From contig CM041198.1 of assembly GCA_023078555.1 (NCBI GenBank), forward strand, positions 66,856 through 130,855: DNA of 64,000 bases, read 5' to 3'. This DNA is from Ulva prolifera (taxonomy: Eukaryota; Chlorophyta; Ulvophyceae; Ulvales; Ulvaceae). The first letter of the stretch is position 1, and each line of letters starts with the position of its first letter. A program made the translations under genes and the position numbers. The notes beneath the pieces were generated by a model. That model saw nothing but the letters and a program-made list of their open reading frames with translations, was not told the DNA's origin and did no database searches. Of the stretch, positions 63,400 to 64,000 are shown piece after piece.

Positions 63400-64000
63400 G
63401 TAGCAGGAAGGGATGCCCAGGGCTATTTCCATATCCAAGATCCAGATTTAGCTCAGGCTGCCGTCTGAATGTGGGCCGGACTGTAGCATGTAGCTGCCAC
63501 CCGTTTTCGGCAGCATTCTCGTAGACATTTCAGTTTTGCTCGCCAGCGTGATGAGGGCATGTTAGCTTGCTGTCCCAGGCCATTATTCTCAGCAGCTGCA
63601 ATTGTATATCTCTAATCTGTGACTCAAGAAATCCTCCTGCCGCTGCTGTTTGAGCTCTGATTCGTTTCAAATACACAGTGAACACCTCGCGCATATGCAC
63701 CATGTCGTGTCCCGGATAACTTGATTTCGTGGCGCTGCCCGCCTCTGCCCTTGTGACACTTGGCGCACAATAGCAAGCTTTTAGCTTGTCCGATGTCTGC
63801 ATCTAATCTAGCGTGGTGACACGCACACGGGGCTGTGTCACCGGGACGCGCTGCTCGCATTATGCGAGTCGCATACACATGCACCCAGCCATGCATACGA
63901 TCCTGACGGAACAGGTCGATTTTGCCCAGCGACTCAAACAAAGGTACAGTAGCATTCAGGAGGTTCTAGGACGTGCATCTGGCCCGAGTGCCTGCTCCCC
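63400..64000. other. 3' flank of the kinase gene, nothing recognised
   Basis: Mostly kinase 3' UTR and intergenic DNA. A minus-strand frame near 63941-63800 (FESLGKIDLFRQDRMHGWVH) could be the 3' part of a gene beyond the right edge, but it has no motif and its splice structure cannot be judged. Confidence 0.3.

Overview
This window is nuclear DNA of a photosynthetic eukaryote, almost certainly a green alga (Chlorophyta). The evidence is a chlorophyll a/b-binding antenna protein, a plastid-type ADP-glucose pyrophosphorylase small subunit, an organellar MutS2 homologue, the plant/protist TPLATE protein and a SAND/VARL-like regulator. Nearly every gene is split into 4 or more exons by short (about 80-250 bp) GT-AG introns, so single open frames are misleading. 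I therefore rebuilt genes exon by exon, using splice-site phase and conserved protein family motifs. Where all exons join in phase, the model is well supported.

Layout, left to right. 1-6.4 kb: no named gene. There are candidate exons on the + strand, a 67-bp dispersed repeat at the left edge and a very long (about 1.57 kb) TG microsatellite. 6.4-7.6 kb (-): LHC antenna protein. 9.4-12.1 kb (-): RMD1/DUF155 membrane protein. 12.8-13.5 kb and 14.5-15.4 kb (-): two unrecognised but well-phased genes. 15.4-17.4 kb: a 33-nt G tract and a degenerate repeat with a period of about 54 bp. 17.4-19.2 kb (-): SAND-domain protein. 19.95-25.3 kb (-): spliceosomal GTPase Snu114/EFTUD2, seven exons, with an exact 152-bp tandem duplication in an intron. 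26.8-27.5 kb (+): unrecognised gene. 27.6-27.8 kb: detached retroelement tail. 28.45-31.3 kb (-): COG2 Golgi tether, divergent from 31.8-33.0 kb (+) SEC22 SNARE. 33.4-35.8 kb (-): KIN17, with a duplicated fragment of itself downstream. 37.2-41.1 kb (+): ADP-glucose pyrophosphorylase small subunit, convergent with 41.3-48.8 kb (-) TPLATE. 49.5-52.8 kb: decayed non-LTR retroelement with inverted and hairpin-forming flanks. 54.5-59.4 kb (-): MutS2, divergent from 59.9-63.4 kb (+) receptor-like protein kinase.

Most recognised genes are housekeeping: splicing, DNA metabolism, secretory and endocytic trafficking, photosynthesis and starch. COG2 and SEC22, both in ER-Golgi trafficking, are head to head and may share a promoter. 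The less ordinary items are the SAND-domain protein, the receptor-like kinase with an HSD instead of an HRD catalytic loop, the long low-complexity insertion in TPLATE, and the repeat structures. I found no tRNA, rRNA or CRISPR array. I do not see a clear undescribed multi-gene system.
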